Source: JAYOEY01 sp038120295 (GTDB lineage: Bacteria > Pseudomonadota > Alphaproteobacteria > MPNO01 > UBA2964). Taken from it: a DNA stretch of 6,534 nt. Positions 1 to 5,419 of this stretch are shown here, piece by piece. Made by a program: the position numbers and the translations under genes. The first letter of the stretch is position 1. Every line of letters starts with the position of its first letter. The stretch is taken from assembly GCA_038120295.1 (NCBI GenBank), contig JAYOLL010000054.1:1-6534 (forward strand), given 5' to 3'. Under the pieces are notes generated by a model. It was given only the letters and a program-made list of their open reading frames with translations, did no database searches and was not told the origin of the DNA.

Positions 1-1
1 G

Positions 2-40
2 TGACCGGCCCCCCTTACCGGTGTCCATTTGCTGAGTTAG
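2..40 (+). repeat. Left terminal inverted repeat of the 124-bp element
   Basis: A 39-bp terminus starting TGACCGGCCCCCC. It differs at 5 of 39 positions from its partner at 87-125, so the two ends have diverged or come from different IS copies. Confidence 0.7.
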
Positions 41-86
41 ATATTCGGCCTCTGCTCCCTTCTGCGTGGACCCAGATGCCAAATTC

Positions 87-125
87 CTAACTCAGCAAAT
101 GGACCCGGTTAAGGGGAGCAGGTCA
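87..125 (-). repeat. Right terminal inverted repeat of the 124-bp element
   Basis: Read on the minus strand it starts TGACCTGCTCCCC. It differs at only 1 of 39 positions from the terminus at 6487-6525, making it much closer to that distant copy than to its own partner at 2-40. Confidence 0.7.
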
Positions 126-139
126 TCAGCAAACAAGCG

Positions 140-168
140 TTGATCAACGCCATCTGCCAACGTATTGT
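140..168 (+). promoter_or_regulatory. Possible tRNA-Leu promoter
   Basis: TTGATC (140-145) and TATTGT (163-168) are separated by 17 bp and would start transcription a few bases before the tRNA at 178. Both hexamers are imperfect matches to the sigma-70 consensus. The promoter lies between the 124-bp element and the tRNA, so the element inserted just upstream of it without disrupting it. Confidence 0.35.
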
Positions 169-177
169 GCCGCTAAC

Positions 178-264
178 GCGGGTGTGGCGGAACTGGTAGA
201 CGCGTCAGACTCAAAATCTGATTTCCGTAAGGAAGTGGGGGTTCGATTCCCTTCACCCGTACCA
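178..264 (+). tRNA. tRNA-Leu (anticodon CAA), CCA encoded
   Basis: This 87-nt gene folds as a class II tRNA. The acceptor stem GCGGGTG (178-184) pairs with CACCCGT (254-260), with one G-U at the outer end, followed by discriminator A and CCA (262-264). The anticodon stem TCAGA/TCTGA encloses loop CTCAAAA with anticodon CAA, which reads UUG codons. The long variable arm TTCC-GTAA-GGAA is typical of tRNA-Leu. The T-loop is TTCGATT, and two of the five T-stem pairs are G-U, a slightly weak stem that could reflect replacement of the 3' part by an integrating element. A partial second copy lies 138 bp downstream. Confidence 0.93.
209..246 (+). repeat. Upstream copy of a 38-bp direct repeat within tRNA-Leu (putative att core)
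   Basis: Bases 209-246 (anticodon loop, variable arm, start of the T-arm) match 347-384 at 37 of 38 positions; 209-239 and 347-377 are identical. Tyrosine-recombinase elements that target tRNA genes duplicate the 3' part of the tRNA at the two ends of the insertion, and the repeat covers such a portion. Confidence 0.6.
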
Positions 265-286
265 TTGCTATACATTTTGCTATACA
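265..286 (+). repeat. Two direct copies of TTGCTATACA just after the tRNA
   Basis: TTGCTATACA occurs at 265-274 and again at 277-286, on a 12-bp period, directly abutting the tRNA CCA. Short direct repeats beside a tRNA 3' end resemble the arm-type binding sites of tyrosine recombinases in att sites. No integrase gene is in the window, so this role is inferred from position only. Confidence 0.5.
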
Positions 287-335
287 GTTTTTGAGGGTGG
301 TGAAAAGATACTAGCAAAAACAGTTAGTTAGTGGT

Positions 336-402
336 CCCCCCACTGCACTCAAAATCTGATTTCCGTAAGGAAGTGGGAGTTCGAGTCTCCCTGGGGGCAC
401 CA
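336..402 (+). pseudogene. Truncated tRNA-Leu-like remnant lacking the D-arm
   Basis: The 3' half is well preserved: anticodon loop ACTCAAAA, variable arm identical to the tRNA at 178-264, a perfect T-stem GGGAG/CTCCC around TTCGAGT, acceptor strand TGGGGGC (392-398), discriminator A and CCA (400-402). CCCCCCA (336-342) can pair with six of the seven acceptor positions, but only CTGC lies between it and the anticodon loop, so the D-arm and the 5' half of the anticodon stem are missing. The acceptor differs from that of the intact tRNA, so this is not a simple duplication. It is best read as the displaced 3' end of a tRNA-Leu gene left by integration followed by loss of the element, or as a deleted tRNA copy. 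It should not work as a normal tRNA. Confidence 0.6.
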
Positions 403-465
403 TATCGCTTTTCGAATGCTGAACCTGCGGCCAGCGACTTCGATCAGCCTAGCGCCCGACCGATT

Positions 466-491
466 AAAAATGCGTTATCCGGCGCGGCCGG
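466..491 (-). terminator. Weak terminator-like hairpin after the protease gene
   Basis: On the minus strand, just past the protease stop, CCGGC-CGC-GCCGG (491-479) forms a 5-bp GC stem. A run of five T (470-466) follows 8 bases later. The gap makes it a poor intrinsic terminator, but it is the only candidate at the end of the four-gene minus-strand block. Positions 403-465 show nothing else I can support. Confidence 0.3.
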
Positions 492-494
492 CGG

Positions 495-1382
495 CTACCG
501 CCAGCAGCCGATCTGCGCAACGAAAGAGCCAGCTACATTCGCCATCTGTGTGTCGTCCAGAGCCTTGCCTTCTTTCGCGGTCGCGATCGCGACCCTGTGT
601 TTCTTCAGAAAATCCAGCGTAACGGGCAGCCGGATGCCGAATCCCAGATCGGTGACCAGCTTGCCGGTGGAGGCGTAAACGCCCGGCGTATTGACCTTGG
701 CGACGACCACGCCGGCGATGCGGCCGCTCGCATCGAGGACCGGTCCGCCGGAATTGCCGCGGCGAACATCGATCTTCATGGCGAACATGAACGGCCTTGG
801 AGCGCCCCCGTCGACCGATACATGGCCGCGGACGTGCACCGGTTTGATCGCGACCTTGCCGTGCAGGGGGTAGCCGACCACCGCGACATCGTCGCCCGCG
901 AGCAACGGGACGGCGCGGAAGCGGGCGAAGTTCTTTCCGGGAAGCACGCTTTGCAGCAGCGCGAGGTCCAGAGCCGGATCGGCCGCCAGCAGGTGCGCCT
1001 TGATCGGCTTGCGTGCGCCCGCCGGCGTCACGGATATGGCCTTGCAGCCGTCTATGACGTGATGGTTGGTAACGACGTGACCCGCGCCCGTGACGTAGAA
1101 GCCGGTGCCGGTGCCCTGTTGCTTCACGTCCGGGGCAGGCTTTGCGCTGGGCGCAAAGGAGCGGTTGATCCTGCGGCGTCGGCTGTCGCGGATCTTCGCC
1201 GCTTCCTCGTCGCTGACCACCGCGCCCTTGCAGCGCCAGCGTGCCTTGCGCGCGATCAGAGACCGTGTCTCGTCGTGGCACCAGACGATGTCGCCCGGTT
1301 GTTGCGCGCGCGACGGCTCCGCCGGAACGGTCGAGAGGAAGACCGCGCCGAACAGGACACCGAACGCAGTCAGCAATCTCAT
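495..1382 (-). CDS. Exported trypsin-like (S1 family) serine protease
   Basis: A 295-residue protein predicted to act outside the cytoplasm. Residues 1-26 form a signal peptide: MRLL, a hydrophobic stretch, then a cut near PSRA. Residues 30-80 hold a basic segment with Cys35 and Cys51. The protease domain runs from about 88 to 265. The triad is visible: His108 in TNHHV, Asp139 in DLALL, Ser211 in GNSGGP. These motifs match the trypsin-like peptidases of the HtrA/DegP type, but no PDZ domain follows, so it is a short stand-alone protease. With Cys113 and Cys293 there are four cysteines, possibly two disulfides. The ATG overlaps the stop of the upstream hydrolase as ATGA, implying translational coupling as the last gene of the operon. 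The substrate is unknown, and its link to the catabolic genes is unclear. Confidence 0.88.
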   Translation of the reverse strand: MRLLTAFGVLFGAVFLSTVPAEPSRAQQPGDIVWCHDETRSLIARKARWRCKGAVVSDEEAAKIRDSRRRRINRSFAPSAKPAPDVKQQGTGTGFYVTGAGHVVTNHHVIDGCKAISVTPAGARKPIKAHLLAADPALDLALLQSVLPGKNFARFRAVPLLAGDDVAVVGYPLHGKVAIKPVHVRGHVSVDGGAPRPFMFAMKIDVRRGNSGGPVLDASGRIAGVVVAKVNTPGVYASTGKLVTDLGFGIRLPVTLDFLKKHRVAIATAKEGKALDDTQMANVAGSFVAQIGCWR

Positions 1383-2212
1383 GCGGATGGCTCGTCGAAC
1401 AGGCCGAATGCCGCCCTCAAATAGTCGGCGGGCCGTTCCCTCGGCAGATTATGACCGCACTCGCCCAACAGGATCAGGTCCGCGGTTGGTAATTGCGTCG
1501 ACAGGGCGAGCGCCGTCCGGTCTGCCGGGCAGGGTTCGTCGTTCCGGCCGTGTATCAGCGTGATATCCAGGTCTTTCCGGTTCAGCGCCCGTATCTCGTC
1601 TTCATCCAGAATGGCGGCATCGATATAGCGCTGGCGCGGTTCGGCAAACATCGAGGCGAAATAACCGGCATATCCGTCCTGCTGCAACAGTGACCAGCGC
1701 TGTTCGATCATCTCGTCGCTGATCGCTGATTTGTCGTACGCCATACGCGCCATGGCATGGCGAAGCGCTTCGCGGTCCGCCGGTAGCGACCAGAAACCGT
1801 CCAGCGCATCGTTGAGCGCGTAGGGCGTTCCGATGGCGCTCGATGCCAGGACCCTCGTCACGCGCGTATCGCGCGCCGCGAGTTTCAGCGCCAGCGCACC
1901 GCCGAGCGAATGGCCTGCAATCCCCCGCGCACCGTCCGGCAACCGGTCCAGGAGGGCGAGACCCTGCTCGATCCAGAGATCGAGGTCGAAAAAGGGCTCT
2001 TCGGTCTTGCGGGAGGAATCGCCGAACCCGATCAGGTCGGCGGCGACGATATTGCAGCGTTCCGCCAGCGGGTCCAGCACCGGTCCGAAATTGCCCATGA
2101 TCGAGGTGCCCGGCCCGACGCCATGAAGCATGAGGACGGGAAAGCCGGCGCCGCCTTCATGGCAGTGGACGGTGTGCCCTGCTAATTCGGAGACTTTGCT
2201 CGTAAGCGACAT
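1379..2212 (-). CDS. Alpha/beta hydrolase, meta-cleavage-product hydrolase-like
   Basis: A 277-residue cytosolic alpha/beta-fold hydrolase of normal family length. The oxyanion-hole segment is HGVGPGTS (30-37), then NFGP. The nucleophile elbow is GHSLGG with Ser102, the acid is probably Asp225 in GRNDEP, and the base is His254 in CGHNLPRERP. HGxGPG is typical of the hydrolases that cleave carbon-carbon bonds in ring-fission products (DmpD/BphD/TodF type), but related esterases and lactonases share it, so the substrate is not settled. No ring-cleavage dioxygenase is visible nearby. The gene begins 6 bp after the HbpS/GlcG-family gene; GAGG overlapping that gene's stop serves as ribosome-binding site. 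Its own stop overlaps the protease start as ATGA. Confidence 0.85.
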   Translation of the reverse strand: MSLTSKVSELAGHTVHCHEGGAGFPVLMLHGVGPGTSIMGNFGPVLDPLAERCNIVAADLIGFGDSSRKTEEPFFDLDLWIEQGLALLDRLPDGARGIAGHSLGGALALKLAARDTRVTRVLASSAIGTPYALNDALDGFWSLPADREALRHAMARMAYDKSAISDEMIEQRWSLLQQDGYAGYFASMFAEPRQRYIDAAILDEDEIRALNRKDLDITLIHGRNDEPCPADRTALALSTQLPTADLILLGECGHNLPRERPADYLRAAFGLFDEPSA

Positions 2213-2218
2213 ATCGCC

Positions 2219-2644
2219 TCAGTCGAAGCTCTGCGCGCACTCGATCGCGGCCACCGCAGCCGTGGCGACTTCGAGGTCCTGCGCGCCGGTGCCCGAACCC
2301 ACGCCGATCGCGCCGGCGATTTCTCCATCAATGATCACAGGCAGGCCGCCCGGCAGGTTGATGCGCTGGCCGTCGGTTCCCATCGCCAGCTTGATGTCGA
2401 CTCCGGCTTCGATATGGCCGGTCGGCAGCCCGTAGGCGGCGGCGGTCCTCGCCTTTCTGAGCGACGTTTCGAGCGACATCGAAAAGGCGCCGTCCATGCG
2501 GATGAAGGCGAGCATATGTCCGCCGGAATCGACGATGGAGATGCATTGCGGCACGCCCATTGAGCGCGCCTTATCCATGCCAGCCTGCAGCATCTTCATC
2601 GCGCCGTCGGAAGTCAGTTTCAGGGTCTGGGCGGTATCCGCCAT
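2219..2644 (-). CDS. HbpS/GlcG/PduO-C family protein
   Basis: A 141-residue single-domain protein, about the full length of the Haem_degrading (formerly DUF336) family. Family hallmarks are visible in order: VDSGGHMLAFIRMDGA (38-53), KARTAA (64-69), LPGGLPVIIDGE (97-108) and GAIGVGSGTGAQD (111-123), where the usual GVSGG is altered to GVGSG. Relatives include the haem-binding HbpS, GlcG of glycolate gene clusters, and the C-terminal domain of the cobalamin adenosyltransferase PduO. No signal peptide is seen, so it is probably cytosolic, unlike secreted HbpS. It lies between the reductive-dehalogenase-like gene (39-bp gap) and the hydrolase (6-bp gap). A role in handling a corrinoid or haem for the upstream enzyme is plausible but only inferred. 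The start is supported by AAGGAG at 2659-2654. Confidence 0.85.
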   Translation of the reverse strand: MADTAQTLKLTSDGAMKMLQAGMDKARSMGVPQCISIVDSGGHMLAFIRMDGAFSMSLETSLRKARTAAAYGLPTGHIEAGVDIKLAMGTDGQRINLPGGLPVIIDGEIAGAIGVGSGTGAQDLEVATAAVAAIECAQSFD

Positions 2645-2653
2645 GGTCGGTTT

Positions 2654-2659
2654 CTCCTT
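2654..2659 (-). promoter_or_regulatory. Ribosome-binding site of the HbpS/GlcG-family gene
   Basis: AAGGAG on the minus strand, 9 bases before the ATG at 2644. It is the strongest Shine-Dalgarno sequence in the minus-strand operon and suggests this small protein is made at a high level independent of coupling to the upstream gene. Confidence 0.7.
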
Positions 2660-2683
2660 CTGATTAAGTGTCTTGTCGTGTTT

Positions 2684-3955
2684 TTACGCGTCTGCCTTCT
2701 TCAGGGCGCCCTGGGCGGCGCGCCATCCGGCGCGCCGCCTGGCGCCCATGTAATCCTTGTAGATGCTGCGCGTGTCTTCCACCCGGTTTTCCTTGTGAAT
2801 GTAGGGGCAGACATCGACGCAAATGTGACAGTAATCCGGCTCCAGCCGGGAATAGGGGTAACAGCGCTCCATGTCGGTCAGCCAGCGCCGGTGCCCGTCG
2901 GTCACGATATAGTCCTTCGGGATCGCCTCGCCAGGGCAGTTGTTGGAACACAGATTGCATTTCAGACAGTAATCCTGCACACCGAATTCCAGCGGCGCGT
3001 CGATCGCCATCGGCAGGTTCGTCGTGACGAAGCCCGGCCGGAAGCTCGCGCCGAATTGCGGGTTGATCAGGCTGCCATGCCTGCCGAGTTCGCCGAACCC
3101 GGCCTTGTACATCGCGGGGATCGCCTGGATATAGGTGCCGCCATTGTGATGGGCCAGCGCGTCCCAGCCGAGCGAGCGGACGTAATCCGCGACTTCCGTC
3201 GCGATCCGGGCGCAGTTGTAATAGACGGTATAGGTCTCTTCCTCGACGCCGCGCGGACCTTCGAGGACGCGGTGATACTGTTCGTGGCGCAGCAGACAGA
3301 TCACGTATTCGTAGGGGCAGTCGACGCCAAGGTCGAGCATGTTGGGCTCGATCCGCGTAATGCCGACCAGGTCCGCGCCGGCGGACCGTCCGATGTCCTT
3401 GATCTTTTCCGCCATCGCGACCGGGTCGGGCAGGTGGGTTTTTGCGTCCGCGACAGGTCCCGACCGCTCCGCGCCGAACGCGTAGGTCTGCCGCTTGGTC
3501 TCGTCGATCTCCGGCGTCTGGTTGCCGAAAACCGGTACCTGTTCAAGCCCGCGTTCGCGCAGCATCTCGCGCAGCAGCGCATCCTTCAGCCCCTGTTCGC
3601 GCCGCCAAAGCGGGCCGTTCGGATCGACATCCGGCGCCAGCGCGCGCTCCCACTCGCCCCGGCTGTAGCCCAGGATGCGCAGCGGCTCTTCCGCGTTCCA
3701 CATCACGTCGAAAACCACCAGCGGCGCTTGGATCGTCAGCCGGTGCGTGCCCACCCATTTCGGGTCCTGCTCCGTCACCATGTCATAGGACGCGATGTCT
3801 TCCGGCACGGTCTCCGGCGCTGCAGGACCCGCATACGAGATATCGAGCTCGACGCCGTTCGCGCCGGCAAGGAGCGTCGCCTTGCCATCCCCATCGCGCA
3901 GACGGGCCAGCGCCGCATGGGCGAGGGCGCGAACATTGTCGTTGAGCGTCGGCAT
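2684..3955 (-). CDS. Cytosolic reductive-dehalogenase-like corrinoid/iron-sulfur protein
   Basis: A 423-residue protein resembling the RdhA/QueG superfamily, whose members use cobalamin and two [4Fe-4S] clusters for reductive chemistry. The RdhA-type region includes AGFGELGRHGSLINPQFG (285-302) and TTNLPM. Two cluster motifs follow: Cys330, 333, 336, 340 (CxxCxxCxxxCP) and Cys365, 376, 379, 383 (Cx10CxxCxxxCP). Residues 1-160 form an N-terminal region I do not recognise. There is no twin-arginine signal, no RdhB anchor gene nearby, no fused reductase domain as in catabolic NpRdhA-type enzymes, and no HEAT-repeat tail as in QueG. Dehalogenation is therefore possible but unproven. I choose the ATG at 3955, with GGAG 7 bases upstream, over an in-frame GTG at 3994 that lacks a ribosome-binding site. 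It is the first gene of the four-gene minus-strand operon. Confidence 0.82.
   Translation of the reverse strand: MPTLNDNVRALAHAALARLRDGDGKATLLAGANGVELDISYAGPAAPETVPEDIASYDMVTEQDPKWVGTHRLTIQAPLVVFDVMWNAEEPLRILGYSRGEWERALAPDVDPNGPLWRREQGLKDALLREMLRERGLEQVPVFGNQTPEIDETKRQTYAFGAERSGPVADAKTHLPDPVAMAEKIKDIGRSAGADLVGITRIEPNMLDLGVDCPYEYVICLLRHEQYHRVLEGPRGVEEETYTVYYNCARIATEVADYVRSLGWDALAHHNGGTYIQAIPAMYKAGFGELGRHGSLINPQFGASFRPGFVTTNLPMAIDAPLEFGVQDYCLKCNLCSNNCPGEAIPKDYIVTDGHRRWLTDMERCYPYSRLEPDYCHICVDVCPYIHKENRVEDTRSIYKDYMGARRRAGWRAAQGALKKADA
2704..2747. repeat. Long GC-rich hairpin inside the 3' end of the reductive-dehalogenase-like gene
   Basis: GGCGGCGCGCC (2714-2724) pairs perfectly with 2729-2739 around a 4-base loop. 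After a small internal loop, GGGCGCC (2704-2710) pairs with GGCGCCC (2741-2747), giving 18 base pairs in total. The hairpin is coding, in the basic alanine/arginine-rich C-terminal tail, and ends 18 bases before the stop codon. There is no T-run. It could slow RNA decay or polymerase between the first and second genes of the operon. Confidence 0.6.
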
Positions 3956-3962
3956 GCCGTGT

Positions 3963-3966
3963 CTCC
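3963..3966 (-). promoter_or_regulatory. Ribosome-binding site that sets the start of the reductive-dehalogenase-like gene
   Basis: GGAG on the minus strand, within TTGGAGA, 7 bases before the ATG at 3955. The upstream in-frame GTG at 3994 has no comparable sequence, so this site decides the start. Confidence 0.6.
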
Positions 3967-3977
3967 AACAGGTTTCC

Positions 3978-3991
3978 ACCGGATCTCCGGT
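3978..3991. promoter_or_regulatory. 14-bp palindrome in the divergent intergenic region
   Basis: ACCGGATCTCCGGT has 6-bp perfect arms around a 2-bp centre. It lies between the two divergent operons, 23 bases upstream of the reductive-dehalogenase-like start, so it could be an operator. CG-rich short palindromes are common in such genomes, and I see no convincing -35/-10 pair for the minus operon beside it. Confidence 0.25.
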
Positions 3992-4030
3992 CACGATCCC
4001 GAGACGGTAGCAGCCGTGCGGCGCGAAGGC

Positions 4031-4036
4031 TATGCT
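4031..4036 (+). promoter_or_regulatory. Possible -10 element for a leaderless thioesterase transcript
   Basis: TATGCT ends 8 bases before the ATG at 4045, so transcription would begin about at the start codon. No Shine-Dalgarno lies at proper spacing (the nearest, GAAGG at 4025-4029, is 15 bases away), which fits a leaderless mRNA. The -35 region is poor, so support is weak. Confidence 0.25.
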
Positions 4037-4044
4037 GCGCCGCC

Positions 4045-4497
4045 ATGACGGATTCCGCGAACCAGACCGATATCGATCTCACCGACCGGGGTGTTTATGC
4101 CGTGTGGTCGCGCGACCTCGTTCGCTATCGCGATATCGATCCCAACGGTCACGTCAATAACGGCGCGGTGAACCAGTTCTTCGAGGACGGGCGGATCGGG
4201 CTGCGCGACCAGCGCATGGCCGGCGTTCAGCCCAACCTGCTGACCGGCTTCGCGGTGGTCAATTTCAACGCCACCTACCGCGCGCCGATATCCTATCCCG
4301 CCGAGGTCGAGATCGGCACGGTGGTGCTGAAGATCGGCGGGGCGTCCTTCCATCTCGGACAGGGCGTGTTTCACGAGGACCGCTGCGCCGCGACTGCGAC
4401 CGTCATCCAGGTCTATTTCGATCCGAAAACGGGGAAGTCCAACACATTGCCGGATCCTGTCAGGACTGCGCTGGAAGGCGCCATGATCCGGGCATGA
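4045..4497 (+). CDS. Hotdog-fold acyl-CoA thioesterase (4-hydroxybenzoyl-CoA thioesterase family)
   Basis: A 150-residue cytosolic protein of normal length for the YbgC/FadM/4HBT-like thioesterases, which hydrolyse acyl- or aroyl-CoA to free acid and CoA. The signature YRDIDPNGHVNN (28-39) is followed by QFFEDGR (44-50); Asp32 sits where the family carries its catalytic acid in DxxGH. FNATYRAPISYPAEVEIGT (73-91) matches the next strands, where the family typically has Y-x-x-P. The second conserved section, GGASFHLGQGVF, is also present. The downstream hydrolase starts within the stop codon (ATGA), so the two are probably co-translated. The acyl group cannot be told from sequence; an aromatic or short branched CoA ester would fit the neighbourhood. 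The gene diverges from the reductive-dehalogenase-like operon. Confidence 0.85.
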   Translation: MTDSANQTDIDLTDRGVYAVWSRDLVRYRDIDPNGHVNNGAVNQFFEDGRIGLRDQRMAGVQPNLLTGFAVVNFNATYRAPISYPAEVEIGTVVLKIGGASFHLGQGVFHEDRCAATATVIQVYFDPKTGKSNTLPDPVRTALEGAMIRA

Positions 4498-5411
4498 GCG
4501 AAATCAGCAGAACCAGCGGTTTCGGTCCCGGCGAGCCCGCCATCTATTTCGACCGGCTGCGATGCGGCGACGGCGGAACGCCGCTGGTGCTGGTACACGG
4601 CGCTGGCCATACCGGCGCCTGTTACCTGCAGACGCCCGACGGGCGGGATGGCTGGGCGCAATATTTCGCGCGGCGCGGATATGATGTTTATGTCCTCGAC
4701 TGGCCCGGAACCGGGCGCAGCGGGCGGATGGATCCGGCGGCGCTGACTGGGGACGTGGTCGCCGATGGCATCGGCGGATTTCTGCAATCGCTCGACCGGC
4801 CTGCCGTGCTGCTGACCCATTCCATGTCGGGCGCGTACGGATGGAAGACGCTGGAACAGTATCCGGACCGAATTTCCGCCGTCATCGGCGTGGCGGCCTC
4901 GGGGCCGGGCAATATCGAGCCCGTGCCGCCGGTTCTCGAACGCGGCGACGGTTACGTCGTGGTGAGGCGAGGGCAGTTCGACCGGCGGGTCGACCTGACG
5001 GTCGCGCGGCGGTTCGATGAAGAGATCGTCGAAAAGAAACTGATCGGCGAGGACAGCACGCAGTTTCCGCGCGAGGCGCTAGACGCCTATCGCGCTTCGC
5101 TGACCGAGACGCCGCCCCGGCTTGCGTACGAACGCTCCAATATCGAGGGCAGCCAGCTGCGTGTCGAGCATTTCGGAGCCATGGCCGGAACGCCGATTCT
5201 GCTGGTGACGGGGGAGGCCGATCCGGACCATACGCGAGAAACCGACGGCGCTATTGTCGAATGGATGAACGCGCAGGGGCTGGATGCGGAACTCTGCTAC
5301 CTGCCCGACCGGGACATTTCCGGCAACGGCCACATGATGATGCTGGAGAGGAACAGCGACGATATCGCCGCGCTGCTGGCCGACTGGATCGAAGGACGAA
5401 TTAATAAATGA
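4494..5411 (+). CDS. Alpha/beta hydrolase with an HSMSG nucleophile elbow
   Basis: A 305-residue alpha/beta-fold hydrolase without a signal peptide. The oxyanion segment is VHGAGHTG (34-41), followed by DWPGTGRSG (69-77). The nucleophile Ser110 sits in THSMSG instead of the common GHSxGG. The likely acid is Asp243 in TGEADPDH and the base His280 in GNGHMMMLERN. HSxSG elbows with a GNGHMMMLE ending occur in a distinct esterase-like branch, so esterase or lactonase activity is the safest guess. A cap-like insertion lies between about 135 and 230. It overlaps the thioesterase stop by ATGA with no separate ribosome-binding site, implying translational coupling. Its stop is 8 bases from a very long hairpin that probably ends the transcript. 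Confidence 0.82.
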   Translation: MSEISRTSGFGPGEPAIYFDRLRCGDGGTPLVLVHGAGHTGACYLQTPDGRDGWAQYFARRGYDVYVLDWPGTGRSGRMDPAALTGDVVADGIGGFLQSLDRPAVLLTHSMSGAYGWKTLEQYPDRISAVIGVAASGPGNIEPVPPVLERGDGYVVVRRGQFDRRVDLTVARRFDEEIVEKKLIGEDSTQFPREALDAYRASLTETPPRLAYERSNIEGSQLRVEHFGAMAGTPILLVTGEADPDHTRETDGAIVEWMNAQGLDAELCYLPDRDISGNGHMMMLERNSDDIAALLADWIEGRINK

Positions 5412-5419
5412 CAGTTCCG

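Larger units (their letters stand above)
2..125. mobile_element. 124-bp MITE-like element or internally deleted IS with 39-bp terminal inverted repeats
   Basis: The left terminus (2-40) and the reverse complement of the right terminus (87-125) match at 34 of 39 positions. Both begin TGACC and end CATTTGCTGAGTTAG on their own strand. Only 46 bp lie between them, so there is no room for a transposase. TGA...TCA termini are usual for IS3-family elements, so this is most simply a non-autonomous derivative of such an IS; the family assignment is an inference from the ends alone. A third copy of the same terminus closes the window at 6487-6525. A target-site duplication cannot be judged because only one base precedes the element. 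Confidence 0.7.

Noticed and set aside
336..402. A second functional tRNA-Leu
   Set aside because: The D-arm and the 5' side of the anticodon stem are absent, so no cloverleaf can form.
331..678. Plus-strand open frame of 115 codons
   Set aside because: It begins inside the tRNA remnant and runs antisense into the protease gene; serine/arginine-rich with no domain.
475..1281. Second minus-strand frame of 268 codons overlapping the protease
   Set aside because: Arg/Gly-rich low-complexity translation in another frame of the same gene; no motifs.
597..1424. Plus-strand open frame of 275 codons
   Set aside because: Antisense shadow of the serine protease, which shows a signal peptide and full triad.
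3956..3994. N-terminal extension of the reductive-dehalogenase-like protein from a GTG at 3994
   Set aside because: No ribosome-binding site before the GTG, whereas the ATG at 3955 has GGAG at 7 bases.
2678..4048. Long plus-strand open frame (456 codons) antisense to the reductive-dehalogenase-like gene
   Set aside because: The minus strand has clear Fe-S and RdhA-type motifs over the same bases; the antisense protein is rich in Arg/Val/Asp with no recognisable domain, as expected for a shadow frame in GC-rich DNA.
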